Below are positions 36,501 through 48,780 of a DNA stretch of 64,000 bases, one piece after another (the first letter of the stretch is position 1; each line of letters starts with the position of its first letter). Made by a program: the position numbers and the translations under genes. A model generated the notes under the pieces. The model worked only from the letters and a program-made list of their open reading frames with translations, ran no database searches and was not told the DNA's origin. The stretch is taken from positions 7,247,539 through 7,311,538 of the forward strand of contig NC_133218.1 of assembly GCF_040436345.1 (NCBI RefSeq). The letters are read 5' to 3'. This stretch comes from Pagrus major. Lineage: Eukaryota; Chordata; Actinopteri; Spariformes; Sparidae.

Positions 36501-37257
36501 GTCTACATTATTTCTCACTCCCCCACAAATGTCTCTGACAAAACGACAAGTTGAATAGCACAACACAGCAAATATTTAATAAAAATGAATGGTGTCTTAC
36601 CAGAGTTGGCATTCCCTTAATATAGAAATGACTTCTGAACAAAACAAACATAAATAAAAAATAGCTAAAGTCAAAGTAGCATTTTCATATGTCCAAAGCG
36701 TACATGTCAGTTTATCCTAAGGCCGTGCTGCAGCCAAGGGCTGAAGGATTAGGATCCAACCTCACGATCCCCCCCCCCATCACCCCTCCCTCACCAGGGC
36801 TCATCCCTACAGGAAACTCCCCGGAACTTACCCCCCCACCTCCGGGACCCGATGGTACAGTCCATCATGTGTAAATAGCAACAGGCTCTACTGATAGTAG
36901 TGATGGCAAACTCTGGAAACACTCTGCAGGATTTTTTTGTGATACTCTTGATCTGTACAAACGCTTCTCTGCAGAGAGGTCAGAGGTCATTTTCAGCTGC
37001 CAGAACAGCAGCCTGGAGCGGGAGAGAGATGATGCATTTTTTGCTCAAGGGAACTTCAGCAGGGCAGATGTTAAATTGTGTTTTTGTCAAGAGATCTCCA
37101 AGAGTGTGTGCATTTTAGATTCAAGCACAACACCAGGTGGTTTCAACTACCAGTGCTGATGCAGTTGTAGACTGTGATGTCATATTTGGTCGTCTATAGT
37201 TGCACCAGCCGGTACAAGTCCTTCCACCCATAAGCACAAGAGCATGTCTCTGCGATA
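33598..37257. other. Intergenic region, no gene seen
   Basis: The stretch is AT-rich with short CA arrays (for example around 34717 and 35083). The open frames show no family likeness. A C-rich patch at 36765-36845 has G-quadruplex potential on the - strand and is described as a finding. Confidence 0.45.
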
Positions 37258-37354
37258 TCTGTCAAAGTGTCCTTGAGTGAGACATCGACTCGCTGCTGTA
37301 GCTGTTCATCCATCCCGAGTCACTCCAGATAAGCGTATCTTGAGAAATGCCTAA
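37258..37354 (+). mobile_element. SINE fragment (3' tail)
   Basis: AAGTGTCCTTGAGTGAGACA, then GTCACTCCAGATAAGCGTATC and AAATGCCTAAA. These are decayed forms of the tail words of a fish SINE (CCTTGAGCAAGACA; GTCGCTTTGGATAAAAGCG; TAAATG). The tRNA-like head is absent or too diverged to see. Confidence 0.55.
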
Positions 37355-38231
37355 AATATTCCTCTTCCCTCGAAGCAGGAAGGAAGGCCCGGTGGTTCTT
37401 TTTCTTGGGTGTAGTTGAGTACAGAGGTGATTAAGGATGCGTCTGAATGGTACATATACAGCTGGAGATGGATAATCATAGCTCGCCTACACCACATATC
37501 ATTCCTGTGGTTTACATACAGAACATATACAGAGTGTGAAAGCAGAGAGCGCTGACACCACACACAGAGCAGCAGTTCCATTTGGATGATATGGTGGATT
37601 GATTCCAGGCTCTTCACAGATGACAGTGTATTATACAATAAATAAAAGCTTTTATTATAAATGTATTACTGAGGCCTCAAGAGGCCTTTACCAGCCTCTG
37701 TCTGCAGTCAGCCAACACATCTTTATGTAGCTTGTTTTTACTGGAGGTGTTTACACTGTGCTTGTTGTAATGTGAAAGTGAAAGGCTTGATGCGTCCAAA
37801 TGAGCAAGACACTGAATCTCCAGAATGGCTGCCGTTGTCGTGGACATTATATTGGTGAAATGTAATTTTAAAACATTTACTTAAGGCAGAAACAGACCTA
37901 GCATTTCCAAGTGGTATTATTTTTGGCTCCGCTGTTGCAAAGACATCTGGATCGCTTGCTCTTTTTCTCAGAGTCGCCATTACCAACAACTTAGAACAAA
38001 ACATGAGTTTATTAATTCATTTAGTCTCTCATGGAGACATGAAAGCAGAAAGAAATGGTGCCAGGCTGACTGCATCCCCAGTCAGCCTTCATTTACCCTG
38101 GAGGTTTTGGTGGCAGACAATATTGCATAGTGAAAGCAAGGTTTATCGGGAACCAATCATTATTCTACAGCCATTACATTATACAATCACAATTAATTCG
38201 TAAAATGTTGATTTTCTCCGGTACTTGTAGA
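37355..38231. other. Intergenic region, no gene seen
   Basis: AT-rich sequence with short chance open frames on both strands; no repeat or regulatory feature that I can name. Confidence 0.4.
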
Positions 38232-38535
38232 TTACTTGAGTATTAAATGATCAATCATTCTATCTATAAAATGTCAAAACATGGTTAAAAATGCTCTTCA
38301 CAATTTTCTGAAACCCAAAGTGCCATTTTCAAATTGCTTGTTTTATCTGTAAACAGTCAAAAACTCCAAGGATATTCTATTTACTATCACTTGAGACAAA
38401 GAAAAACTGAGATTCCCCACAGGTGACAAACTGAAACTGGTGTTTGTTTTGTATTTTTGCCAGAAAAAAGGATTATTTTCATTATTGTCAGCTGACTAAC
38501 TGATTAATCAATTGATTATTTTAACTTGTGATGAA
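38232..38535. repeat. Fish AATCAATTG-type dispersed repeat, copy 1
   Basis: CTATAAAATGTCAAAACATGG, CACAATTTTCTGAAACCCAAAG, TTCAAATTGCTTGTTTTATC and GATTAATCAATTGATTATTTT in that order are hallmarks of a common fish repeat. A second copy lies at 56670-57118. Confidence 0.65.
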
Positions 38536-39894
38536 ACCACTCAATAGTGCCCATTGTGTATATAAATTATCTTGAATAGCAGCTATAGTAATCCAGTGGT
38601 ATAATAATATAAATATACATTGGCCATTCTGCTGATGCATACTTTTACTTCTGATATTTTAAGTACAGTTTGTTAATTATTCTTTTGTACTTTTAGTGAA
38701 GCAACACTTGTAATGCAGAGCTGTGACAAGTTAAAGTGGGTCAAAGATAATGGTTTCAAAGGCCGCTATTAAAGAAAAAAAAAATGGAGGAAAATCTGAC
38801 AAAATAAGCATACTTTGATGAAGCATTGATGTATTTCCTACTTTCCTATTCTAGTAATCATCTGTGACCCTTCAGATTTGTCTTGCTATTCCATGTAGGA
38901 GTCATCACCTGCAGGTCCAGGTTGGGGAACCGTCACTCTACAGGACCAACATGCTCCGAATGTGAAACAGAACCACATGAATAGAAATTGTTTTGTGAAT
39001 CAGTATGCAGCAGCACCAGATCCAACTAACTCTTTATTAATACATGTTAAAGTTTAACACTTCCAATACATACAGTAAAATATGGTGATTGGCACCATAA
39101 ACAAACACTATAAAAAGGTGTTTATACCAGTTCACTATACTGAAGGGGTTACATTTTATAATAACCATCATTAATAAATGGTAAATTGAAAGTGAATTAA
39201 ACTTTCGTTGCTGGTTATTTCACTGTTAACAAACTGAATTTCATTTGACAATTGTTTTTTTTAAAGTTGCAACTGATGTTTATAATACTTCGTAAATGAT
39301 TAATAAATGGTTTATAAAGCATTAAAGTATCTGAAATCAGTGGCATAACTTATAGTTAAAGTTTAATTTACTATGCATTTATCAATTATCAAAGATAGTT
39401 ATCATAAAGTCTCCCCACTGAATGATTTTGGCCCATTTGAACAAATTCATCATTTATTACAGCAGCCAGTCTGCCAATTCATCCACCCCCACCTGGGGAC
39501 ATGGTATGGCCTGCTATGGGACATCATTATAGAGAGTAGATGTCTTGCATAGAGGCAAAGCTCTCTAATCCGAAGGCCAGATAATTCGAGTGCAAAGAGG
39601 ATTAGCTCCACCCCAGCAGAGCCATTGGCTAAATTTAGCCCCCATACTCTGTCTTCACCAGTCTCCATTTAACCCCTCCTACAAGCCCCGCCTTCACCCA
39701 TCCATCCAGACACACTGCCCACCAATCACGCGCTGCAGCTCATCATTACACCATCATGACATTTTTGAACCCCTCCATCTGAATAATCCAGCATCCAGGC
39801 CCAACAGTCACATCCTGCACATCAATATTAGTGATAAAGAGTGAAATCGCACACATGTGGTGACGTAGGCGATCTTGAGAGGGAAAGTTAGCGT

Positions 39895-40170
39895 TTGGCT
39901 GCTAACATGCTAACCGCCCTGATGTCTCTGCCCTCCATGCGCAGAGCTTCGTCCTCTGGCGAACACATCGGGATTACAGTTGATGGAGCCTGCTAGGCCT
40001 GCCTCAGGAGGAGGGGCCCGGCCCTGCACAATCCCTGCAATGGCGCAGAGGCGTCTCATGCAAACATCAAGGAAATTAATAGCATCCAGGGGGAGGATTC
40101 TGGGGAAAAGCGATAAAAACCCACTCTGTGTCTTATTTCTTACTGGTCTTACTTGAAACGACAGTGTGCT
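39895..40170. promoter_or_regulatory. Candidate conserved non-coding element
   Basis: A repeat-free, GC-richer block with GGAAATTAATAGC and CATGCAAACATC words (homeodomain and octamer/forkhead-like) in an otherwise AT-rich gene desert. Status inferred from texture only. Confidence 0.22.
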
Positions 40171-40476
40171 GCTTAACTTTAGTGTTTTCAACCAGTGAAC
40201 TCAGAGGTCATATGAATGTTTGTCTCCTCTGACCCCTGACATCCTTTCAATTAGCTGCTAAATGATGATCAGGGATTTAAAACTTACTGTACAGAGTCAG
40301 TGAAGTGCATGTAGATATCAAATATAGCGTGGGCTATGTTGACTCGGGTTATTTACTTTATTTTCTGTTCTTGTTAACATGACCACTTGACACGTCTCGG
40401 TGTTGTTTGCTTTAAGTCAGATTTATCTGAAATATTGTTTAAAAGCCCCTCAGGGTTTCTGTATCAACTTTCAGTT

Positions 40477-40504
40477 CTCTTTCTTTCTTTCTTTCTTTCT
40501 TTCT
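40477..40504. repeat. (CTTT)n microsatellite
   Basis: About six CTTT units. Confidence 0.9.
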
Positions 40505-41534
40505 GCCTCATCTTCTGTATGTGGGCACAAAATAACTCTAAGATAATAAGGCAGAGGAGAGACACAGCAAGCACAACCCTGCTAGTACAATTACCACTAC
40601 ACAGTTTGTACTATTTTTATTCTGCTGACTTAATGGAGTCGATGGATATTTGTTTTCTATAAACATTTTTGGAGCAGCATGGTGGATCTTTGGGCTAAGG
40701 CAAGTCAACCATCCTGGATGTTTTGTTGTGTTGTTGTTAAAAATGTGAAATACAATCCAAATTTTTATTCTTTTAAAGTAAGTGATTAACTTTATGACGT
40801 AGTAATTATTATGGTAATTACGTGCCAGCGACAATAAGTCAGGCCCTGTCTGTTTACTCCCCAAACTGTGCTTCTTTTGAGTTTTCCCTGTGAAGTCGCT
40901 CTGCCATCAATCCTCCTGTTTGCTCCTAATTAAAGAGGAGAGATCTGAGGGAGTTAATCTGCTGGGCTTTAGTGAATGGAGGTAGGATGTGGAGGTGGGT
41001 GGGAGGCAGCGTGGGCCAGACCTCCCCAAATCTCTCTCATCTGGTTGGACACGCCGGCTCGGCTTAAATCAGCTGACCTGGTCTCTGGCGTGCATCCAGC
41101 AGTGCATGCGTGGATACATACATGGATAAGTACATGTAGACTTAGATGAAGACACGGGCTGGTTAACCATGACCTGAAGTCAGGCTGTGTGAGGCCAAAT
41201 TCAATCACAGGTCATTCAAATGCTCTATTCTTAGTCCTGGCAATGGTCTTTTACCATTCAGGGTGATTTGTGGACCGCACACTCACACACACATCCATGC
41301 AGAGTCTGTGTGACAGTGATTTGTATTGTGGTGTGTTTAGACTCCACAAAGAGCGTAAATCCCAGCTGATGGGATCAAGTGGACTTACTGACCTGCAGCA
41401 CCACACACACTGACATCTTGTGGACATGACAGGGACTGAAATTATTCATAAATGCTGTTAATTAGACAAACATTATCGATCTATCTCACAGACATCTGAA
41501 TTGTGACCTTTCGCTGACAGTAAAAGGTCTCTTG

Positions 41535-41565
<31 letters not shown>

Positions 41566-41567
41566 TC
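41535..41567. repeat. (CT)n microsatellite
   Basis: About 16 CT units with one G interruption. Confidence 0.9.
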
Positions 41568-41790
41568 CTGCTGGAAAATGTTTTTACTTTATGTTAATTG
41601 AAACTGCCAACATTATAAAAAATGTCAGGGTTTTTTTATGTTTAATATAATACAGTTTCCAGCAAATACATTAGTGTCAAAAACGTTTTCTTGATCACAG
41701 TTATATTCCAATACTCAGCCAGTTTATAGTTTATGGTTATATGCATTTAATAAGAGGTCATACTGTGAGCAGGTCAGACATCAGTCTTAA

Positions 41791-42145
41791 AGGTCCAGTG
41801 TGTAGGATTTAGGGTGATCTATTGGCAGGTTTAGAATATTATATTCTTATTTTTGTTTTATATTAGTGTGTAATCACCTGAAACTAAGAATCATCGTGTA
41901 TTTGTCACCTTAGAATTAGCCCTTTATATCTATATGTTGGCATTTTGCCCCGCCATGTTTCTACAGTAGCCTAGAATGGACAAACCAAACACTGGCACCA
42001 AAGAGGGCCTTTCATGTTTTCATTTTTTTGTGGCAACCTCTGGTTCTCCTCCACACTCAAAAAAGGAGGGTTAGTTTAGGGCTATTCAGTTGGTTGCAGT
42101 CTGCAACCTCATCACTAGATGCCACTAAATCTTACCCACTGGACC
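41791..42145. mobile_element. TTAA-flanked palindromic MITE, family E
   Basis: Begins AGGTCCAGTGTGTAGGATTT and ends AAATCTTACCCACTGGACC, with TTAA on both sides (41787-41790, 42146-42149). Near the right end, GTTGCAGTCTGCAAC is a hairpin typical of this fish-wide family. It lies within 11 bases of the next element. Confidence 0.75.
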
Positions 42146-42156
42146 TTAAAGATTAA

Positions 42157-42623
42157 AGGGTACCTCCACCAATTTTACACTTTAAAATGTGTTGACAGGT
42201 CTTTGGGAGTAAAACTACATATGTGGAAAAAGTAGTGTAAAGCCTTTTGTGGCTCCAGAGGAAGCTGTATGTAACCTGATAAACTTCCTCCAGTAAAGTC
42301 ACTCAGTGGCTATGTTGCATTGTGGGTAATGCAGGCTCCAGGTTTTGAAAGCAGTCCACTGGTCTGCATTGCATTCCTATAACGCTGTTGGACACCAGAG
42401 AAATGACTTTTTTTCACACATTCTTCTTCCTTTTGAAAACCTGGCGCCTACATTAACCCACAATGCAACAGCCACTGGGTGACATCACCGGAGGCAATCT
42501 GTCAGACTACATGCAGCTTCCTCTGGAGCCACAGAAGGCTTTATACCACCTTTTTCCTCATGCAGTACTACTCCCCAAGACCTGTAAACACACTTTGATG
42601 TGTAAAATTGGTGGAGTTACCCT
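42157..42623. mobile_element. TTAA-flanked long palindromic MITE, family F
   Basis: The left arm AGGGTACCTCCACCAATTTT pairs with the complement of AAAATTGGTGGAGTTACCCT. TTAA flanks are at 42153-42156 and 42624-42627. Further paired blocks (GGCTCCAGAGGAAGCTG with CAGCTTCCTCTGGAGCC; GTTGCATTGTGGGT with ACCCACAATGCAAC) show that the 467 bases form one long stem. Confidence 0.8.
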
Positions 42624-42627
42624 TTAA

Positions 42628-43658
42628 GGAGAACCTTTTTCTACATTTTTCTTTTTGTCAACAAATACCTTAAAAACCAAAGACCAAAACCAAAATTAAA
42701 TGATTGTCTAAAACACCTGGAAATTTAAACTAAAGTTAGAAATGGTACTGAAGAAGGATTAAACTGTGTGTTTGCTTTGGGACTATTTTCAGCAGCAGAT
42801 TAATACATGTGTGTGCTCTCATAGGTATGTGTGTGGTACCGTCTTAAAATAAAGTGTTCGTTTTTCTCATAGTGAAGGAACATGTTACCCAACAGTTTGG
42901 CTCGTTCCTTACTTTTTAATCGTTGTTGGACAGAAATGGAGCTCTATGGCACAGAAGAATAAGCTATATCAGGTTTTGGTCGCACAGGAGCTGCTTGTTA
43001 GTTGGATCAATTCATTGTTAGTTCTGGTGTTTCATGGGATTTGTTCGCAGTTTTAAAAAAATCACAGAATATCACCATTTATAAGAGCACATATTGGCAG
43101 TGGGATGGCAATGTTGGATGTTACCCAATCCAAACAGTTGAATGACAGCAGCGTGACTGGTGCACCGATAGCTGTGCAATTATACTCCACGGTATCAAGA
43201 TAATTCTGAGGTGCATTTGATGCTGTGGGACATTTTTACAAGCCGAGATGAAAAAAGAATGAGGAACTGCTGGAAAAATAACACATCCAGAGTCAATTCA
43301 AAGCTGACAGTTAGGGAGAATTTGTATGAAATTGCCTGGGAATTGTTGTAACTGTAGGGTTAGCATGTAAAACACTCTGCTAAAACAAACAGCGGGTGGC
43401 AGTTGAGTGAACTGTGTTGCCGAGAAAACAGACAGCTTCAACCCAGAGGAAGCCTTTCAGAGATCTTTTTGATCTTTATAGTGTTGGAACTTTTTATGCT
43501 GAGCATGTACCAACTTTGCTGAGATAACAATGATCAGACACATCAAAGAAAAACAGTCAGGGAATTTTGTGTTGTGTTTTGTATTTTTTGTTTTAGATGA
43601 AGAGAAATATTTACATAAAGAGAGGAAGATACAGAATAGATAGTTTCAGTTAACTTAA
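42628..43658. other. Intergenic region, no gene seen
   Basis: Unremarkable AT-rich sequence between two mobile elements. No long open frame. Confidence 0.4.
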
Positions 43659-44061
43659 AGGAGCAATGTGTAAGAATTTGAGTTTAAAACATTCAAACAT
43701 CAGTTAACATTATCGACAGGATGTGAAGAAACAACATGTCAGAAACATTTTATCAAAGACGTCTATGTATTGTGTTGAAGAGATATCTCTTCAAGTTAGC
43801 ATGCTAACCAGTTAGCCACAGGCCTGAAAACCTCTTTCTCCCAGCAGTCCAAAGCTCCTGTGCTAGCAGTGTGAACACCAACAGTCCTTGCACCGGCTAG
43901 CTGCACGGCTAACTGAGCTAACAAGCTAACAGTAGCTACAGTCATGGATGTGTAAACGGAATACAGTCAGCAGCAGTTAGCAGTTGCTCTGGTGATATGA
44001 TGCCCCCGTTGGTTGGGAGTATGAATTGAATCAAGTTGGCCAGTTCTTACGTATTGCACCT
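43659..44061. mobile_element. TTAA-type element, family D, copy 3 (inverted relative to copy 2)
   Basis: Begins AGGAGCAATGTGTAAGAATT after TTAA (43655-43658) and ends CTTACGTATTGCACCT before TTAA (44062-44065). The body carries the complement of the blocks in copies 1 and 2 (GTTAGCATGCTAACCAGTTAG; GAGCTAACAAGCTAAC). Both TTAA copies are intact, so this is the best-preserved member. Confidence 0.8.
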
Positions 44062-44869
44062 TTAAAACTGCACACTCAGTTATTAAAGTTATATTTATTG
44101 TAACAGTGGATCAAATGTGTATTGACACAATGGCAGACTGACAGCAGCCAGCTGGTGAACACAGTCATGCATTTCGAAGCTATAAGGGTCAGTGAATAGT
44201 GAATATTTGACACGACTCCAAATGAATGTTGATGTTGTTCTGTGTCTGCTGGCTGCGTTTGCCTTAAAAGTCTTAAAAGGTGCTAATGAAATTTAGATTT
44301 TTCATCTGCTGCCCCCAAGAGGCCAAAAAATCCAAGTATTCCTGCTTAAAACTAAGCTGTTAGGAAAAAAGTAAAACAAGAAAAAGAACCTAAAGCCTTT
44401 TTGTGTTGTCTCAATCCATGCCAACTGGAAGCAGCAGAGTGGAGTAGGCAGAAGAAATCTTTTTTTATATCTTCTGTTTGGACTTGGACTTAAATTGTGA
44501 GAAGGCCAAGAGAGTCCAAGATAATAATAATCATAAAAATAATCAGTTAATTTCACAGTAAGACATTAACTTCACATATGAAAATAAAGTGACATCTGCT
44601 GCCGTTTATGGGTCATTTTATACTGGAAATAAAAAGTGAGTGCTCCAAGACGCTGAAGATGCAAACGAGAGCATCTCATCATTGCTGATTGTGACTGACA
44701 GTGTTTCTAGGTTTGTTATTCTGGTGACATTCACAGTTCATTCTTGACCTTTGGAACAGCCATGGGGAAAACAATCTCACCTCAAGACACTGGATGAAGG
44801 TCATGTAATATGATCAAAAGCATCAGAATTGGAGCCTGGGGTGAGATTGAATTGTAGCTGTTTGAATAT

Positions 44870-45038
44870 CATGATATCTGTGTATTGTGTTACACAGGTC
44901 CTTGAGCTCCCAGTCCGACCTGCTAGCTACACGGATACCTGAGCTAACAAGCTAAGTGCAGCTACAGTTAGCAGCAGTTAGCGGTTACTCTATTGATATG
45001 CTGCTCTCTATTTGTGCCAGTTCCTACATATTGCACCT
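44870..45038. mobile_element. TTAA-type element, family D, copy 4 (truncated)
   Basis: Only the half with GAGCTAACAAGCTAA, GCAGCAGTTAGCGGTTACTC and the right end CCTACATATTGCACCT before TTAA (45039-45042) remains. It has the same orientation as copy 3, about 0.8 kb away. Confidence 0.65.
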
Positions 45039-47477
45039 TTAAGCAGTGATTGCAGACTGGCCAGAATGTTGTTTATTAGGAACAGTTTATGTACAAATGT
45101 TACATAATTTGGGTATTGAGGTTCAAACCCTTTCAAGCATTTGCCACTTGCTGCCATTTTGGGCTTCAAGTTTCCCAGTGCAGCTTTGAATGAGGCAAAA
45201 CAACTAAATCCTTGCGGCCCAGACAGAGTGAGAGGAAATGTGGACAGTGCTGCAGAGTGTAAGAAGCTTTCCACTGAATTGTGAGACAGCGTATGCGGCA
45301 CTCTGAAGGCACTTCAGCCAAATGATATGCCTCTCGCTCCTTCTCCCTCTCTCTCCCTCCTCTCCCCTCTTGCAACTAGTGTGTTTTTGTCTCTCTATCC
45401 AAGTGTTTACTCTGGCTGGGTTTTTTTCAGCCCTATCTCTTCCATCCTCTTCCATCCAAGTCCTCCAACTTACAAAACCTCCTTTTATCGCTGCACAAAG
45501 GCAGCTATGTACTTCTTTGTGTCATGCTTGTTTCCCCGTCTCGCTCATGTTCTGGCAGTCTGCAGACCGCCCTGCTTCAGCATTCCCCACACGTCCCTCC
45601 AGTCCTCCTTCAGACTGCAATAATGTGTCTAAGTGCAGCTCAGCATGGCGGTGAATGGGGACTCTTTTCAATACCACCTGCCATTTATCTAACCCCTCAG
45701 CTGGTTACAGGTGGAGGAGAGACACAAAGCCCCGAGCTCAGATGCTTGAGATGGGAGGAAGGCCGGGCTGCCCGCTGAGCCTCCGAAACAACCTTTCTGT
45801 GCTTCAATTTCACATACGGTGATGGAAAAGGTATACACCTGGTGTGTTTGTAACACCGTGAGCATGTGTTTGATGAGGTACCACATACCAGCTTGTTTTG
45901 CAGAAAGTTGAGCTTTAAAGACAGTAATACAGTTTGCTGTAGAGTACATCTTGAGTTTCTGTTGGATGTTAGATTCACTAAAAGTCATGTTATCACTTTT
46001 GGAAAAACAGGTTCAGTGTTAGACATTTGCACAATCTCAAGGTCCCAATATGTGTAGTTTAGTCAGCCAGTGACATAATATATATTTTAATCTTTTCAAA
46101 TTCATCCGCATTTTCATTTTTGTGTTTGCAGGAAAACGAAAAAGCAATAACCACTGTCCCTCAAATGGGCAGAAATTTCATTTTAGAATAAGAAAAATCC
46201 AATATTTATCTCATACTCTTCTATCCATCAGGCTTAATCTAAGTCTCTATGTTCTGTCTGCTGCAGCTGAAGACGCACCACGGCACAAATCAGGGTATTT
46301 ATTGTACTTTTCTCTCTCTGGCAACAGGCATTTATTTGGAAAAGCCAGCCAGACACTAGTGTGATTCATCAGTAATGCTTTTGTCACAGTTATGATCCAA
46401 AACAGCAGATAAGCTATGCTGAGAACAGAGTGAGACGGACTCACACCTCCTCAGAAATATCTCTCTGACTCTGATAGGTCAGTCTGCTCTGACATGTGAC
46501 CAACCATCAATGTGTGGACTCCTAGTTGGCTGAGAAAAGGATCTAAATGCAGCGGTTGCAATCTTTTAGGATGTGCAGTCATCACACAAAACTCCCTCTT
46601 TCTAGCCCAAGGAGACGATCTGACATTATTAACAGTGATTTCATCGGGAACTGTGGGCTCACATGCCTGTGACGCTAAGCTGAAAACCACTGGATGCTTT
46701 TATTTCTCATAGCCACATAATAAAAGCTCTGTGTAATTCATGTCACTCAAAAAGAAGCCGGTCAGATGAATATGCACTCTGGAAAGCAAGGATTTTAAAC
46801 ACATCCCTGTCTTGTGTGCTATACGTTTGAATATGTGTTTGTCTTTACAGGCTCTAATGAAATTTCATTGATTTCTGAAAGGAAATAATGGAAGGTATTG
46901 AGCTGGCAAATTAATCTTTCCTGCTTTTGAACTCACACATACCCTTATACATAAAAACCTGATGAGAAGTAAGGTCATTCTAAACACTGCATCTTTTATA
47001 AGTGTATGTGAGTGCAACAAACACACAAGGTCTACTCTTTGTACAATTTATTTCCATCGACGCAGAATAGAACACATTTCACACGACGGCTGCTGAGGAA
47101 TAGAGGCATTTGAATGCTAAACAGTGCTTATCACAGGTAGGGAATCATTTCTGAATATGAGGAAAACATTTTCGTCAAGCACACACGCTGCTGTCGTGAG
47201 GTACAGTTCTCTACTCGAGTCTGCTTTTTCAATATTTTATGAGTCTGTGTGATAAATAGAAAGGACGGGATTCCTTCAAGGCAAACATCCACAAGCAGAG
47301 CCTTTTAGAGCAAAGATATTTTCAGTTCAGCACTATGTTACAGATATCTTGTGCCACCAGTTCAAATCTATGCTGCAAATGCCTCAAGAGAGTTCGGCTA
47401 CCTTTACTTCAAACCACATCCCTGGATCTATACAGTGTGTCTCTGCTTTCAGAGATCTCTGCAGAAGGCCTTGTGAA

Positions 47478-47491
47478 CCAGCAGAGGGCAG
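47478..47491 (+). promoter_or_regulatory. CTCF-like motif, forward
   Basis: CCAGCAGAGGGCAG is a close match to the CTCF core, in a repeat-free context, 2 kb left of the promoter-like region at 49.4 kb. Confidence 0.4.
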
Positions 47492-47633
47492 TTCAAACCA
47501 CAAGAGTTGTTTTTTCCTGCGCCTAAAAAGGTGACAGGCACTGTATTTGCAGTCACGATGAGACAGCAGTGAAACCTCCCCAGAGAGCGGTACAAACACC
47601 TGAGGTTTGCACAATCAGACAATCCGTTCAGAT

Positions 47634-47670
47634 TCATCAAAGTGTGAATCTGTGATTCACACTTTGATGA
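47634..47670. repeat. Perfect short palindrome (17-base arms, 3-base loop)
   Basis: TCATCAAAGTGTGAATC (47634-47650), loop TGT, then its exact reverse complement (47654-47670). It lies in a single-copy-looking stretch. It could form a hairpin in DNA or RNA; the arms are too short for a typical microRNA precursor. Confidence 0.9.
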
Positions 47671-48304
47671 TGACAGTTGGTTACAGTTTGACCCGGCCCA
47701 ACACATGGACGTGATGCTTTACTGACCTGAAAAAGAAAGAAAGAAAGTAAAGACAGTCTATCCCTACAGATTCATATATCTGCTGTAATCAGTGACCTTA
47801 TCATACTGGATGCAATCACTGTGGTATTTCATATGATATTAAATCTCAGTATCTGTACTGAATAGTGGATTTAGTGACCTTACAAGTTAATGCATTTTGA
47901 TTCTGATATAGTATTACTATAGTGTAACATTCCTACATGACGTGATATATAGTTGCTCTTTCAGAATAGTAGTTAGCAGATGCAGTGGTGGAGAAATTAC
48001 AGCGCTGGTGCTGTGGCTACATGTCAGCATGAGCCTGAACAGCTCATCAAGGTGATTATAGCTCAATAAAACTACAGCTAAAAGTGAACACACTGCACTA
48101 GCACTTTATTTATACTTCTGTCTGCTTTATTAGTTTGAAGAAACATGGTAAGAACTCAGTGAATTGAACAGCATTTGGAAGTAAGGTGTTTTATGGCTTT
48201 GAGCTTTGCCTTCAAAATAAAAGCAAAGTTTTAATGAAACTGATGGCTACCGCTTGTGGGGAGGTCTAGTTTGCTAGCTAGGCCACTCTGGGCCTGCCTT
48301 GTGT

Positions 48305-48780
48305 TGTAAAAAGTACCAAAAAGACACACTTGAGTAAAAGCAAGGATATCCTGTTAAAACAGCCTATTACTTTTGCAAGAATGAAAGTCACTCAAGCAGT
48401 TCTTGAGTAAGTCTTTAAGTATCTGATATTAAGTATACTTCAGTATGAAAAGTAATTTTCTGGCAATAAATGTACTAAGGTAAATTATACATAGGGTATA
48501 TTTACATTTATACTCTATGCTATGGGAGCGTGTTATCTGCCCGATATCAGCATCTTTCTAATGATCAGAATCAATGTTTTTTTCTTATCAGATTGCAAGA
48601 TAAAATAAATGTATTTTAAATGCACTACTGATGCAGCATGCAATATGTAAAGTAACTAGTAACTCAAGATATCAAAGTGGACTAAAAAGTACAATGTTTG
48701 CCTTCATAATTTAGTGGAGTGGAGGTAAGAAGTATCAGAAAAAGGAAATTCTCAAGTAAAGTCAAGTACATGAAAAGTGG
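48305..48780. mobile_element. hAT-type MITE relic (AAGTAC-rich), fragment
   Basis: ACTTGAGTAAAAGC, GAAAGTCACTCAAG, TTAAGTATCTGATATTAAGTA and CAAGTAAAGTCAAGTACATG are decayed words of the same fish-wide element as the relic at 22 kb. Its ends are not clear, and about 150 bases of other sequence lie within it. Confidence 0.5.

Larger units (their letters stand above)
38536..41534. other. Intergenic region, no gene seen
   Basis: Contents are a CTTT microsatellite (40477-40504) and a GC-richer repeat-free patch (39895-40170). A second patch (40920-41100) holds TAATTAAAG and GGAGTTAATC homeodomain-like words. No open frame resembles a protein family. Confidence 0.4.
45043..48304. other. Intergenic region, no gene seen
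   Basis: Contains pyrimidine-rich sequence (45320-45480), a CTCF-like motif at 47478-47491, a perfect hairpin at 47634-47670 and an AAAG run at 47729-47748. No coding gene is recognisable. Confidence 0.4.

Noticed and set aside
45302-45654. Overlapping + strand frames of about 100 codons
   Set aside because: They come from a pyrimidine-rich tract and encode Ser/Pro/Leu-rich low-complexity sequence without family likeness.
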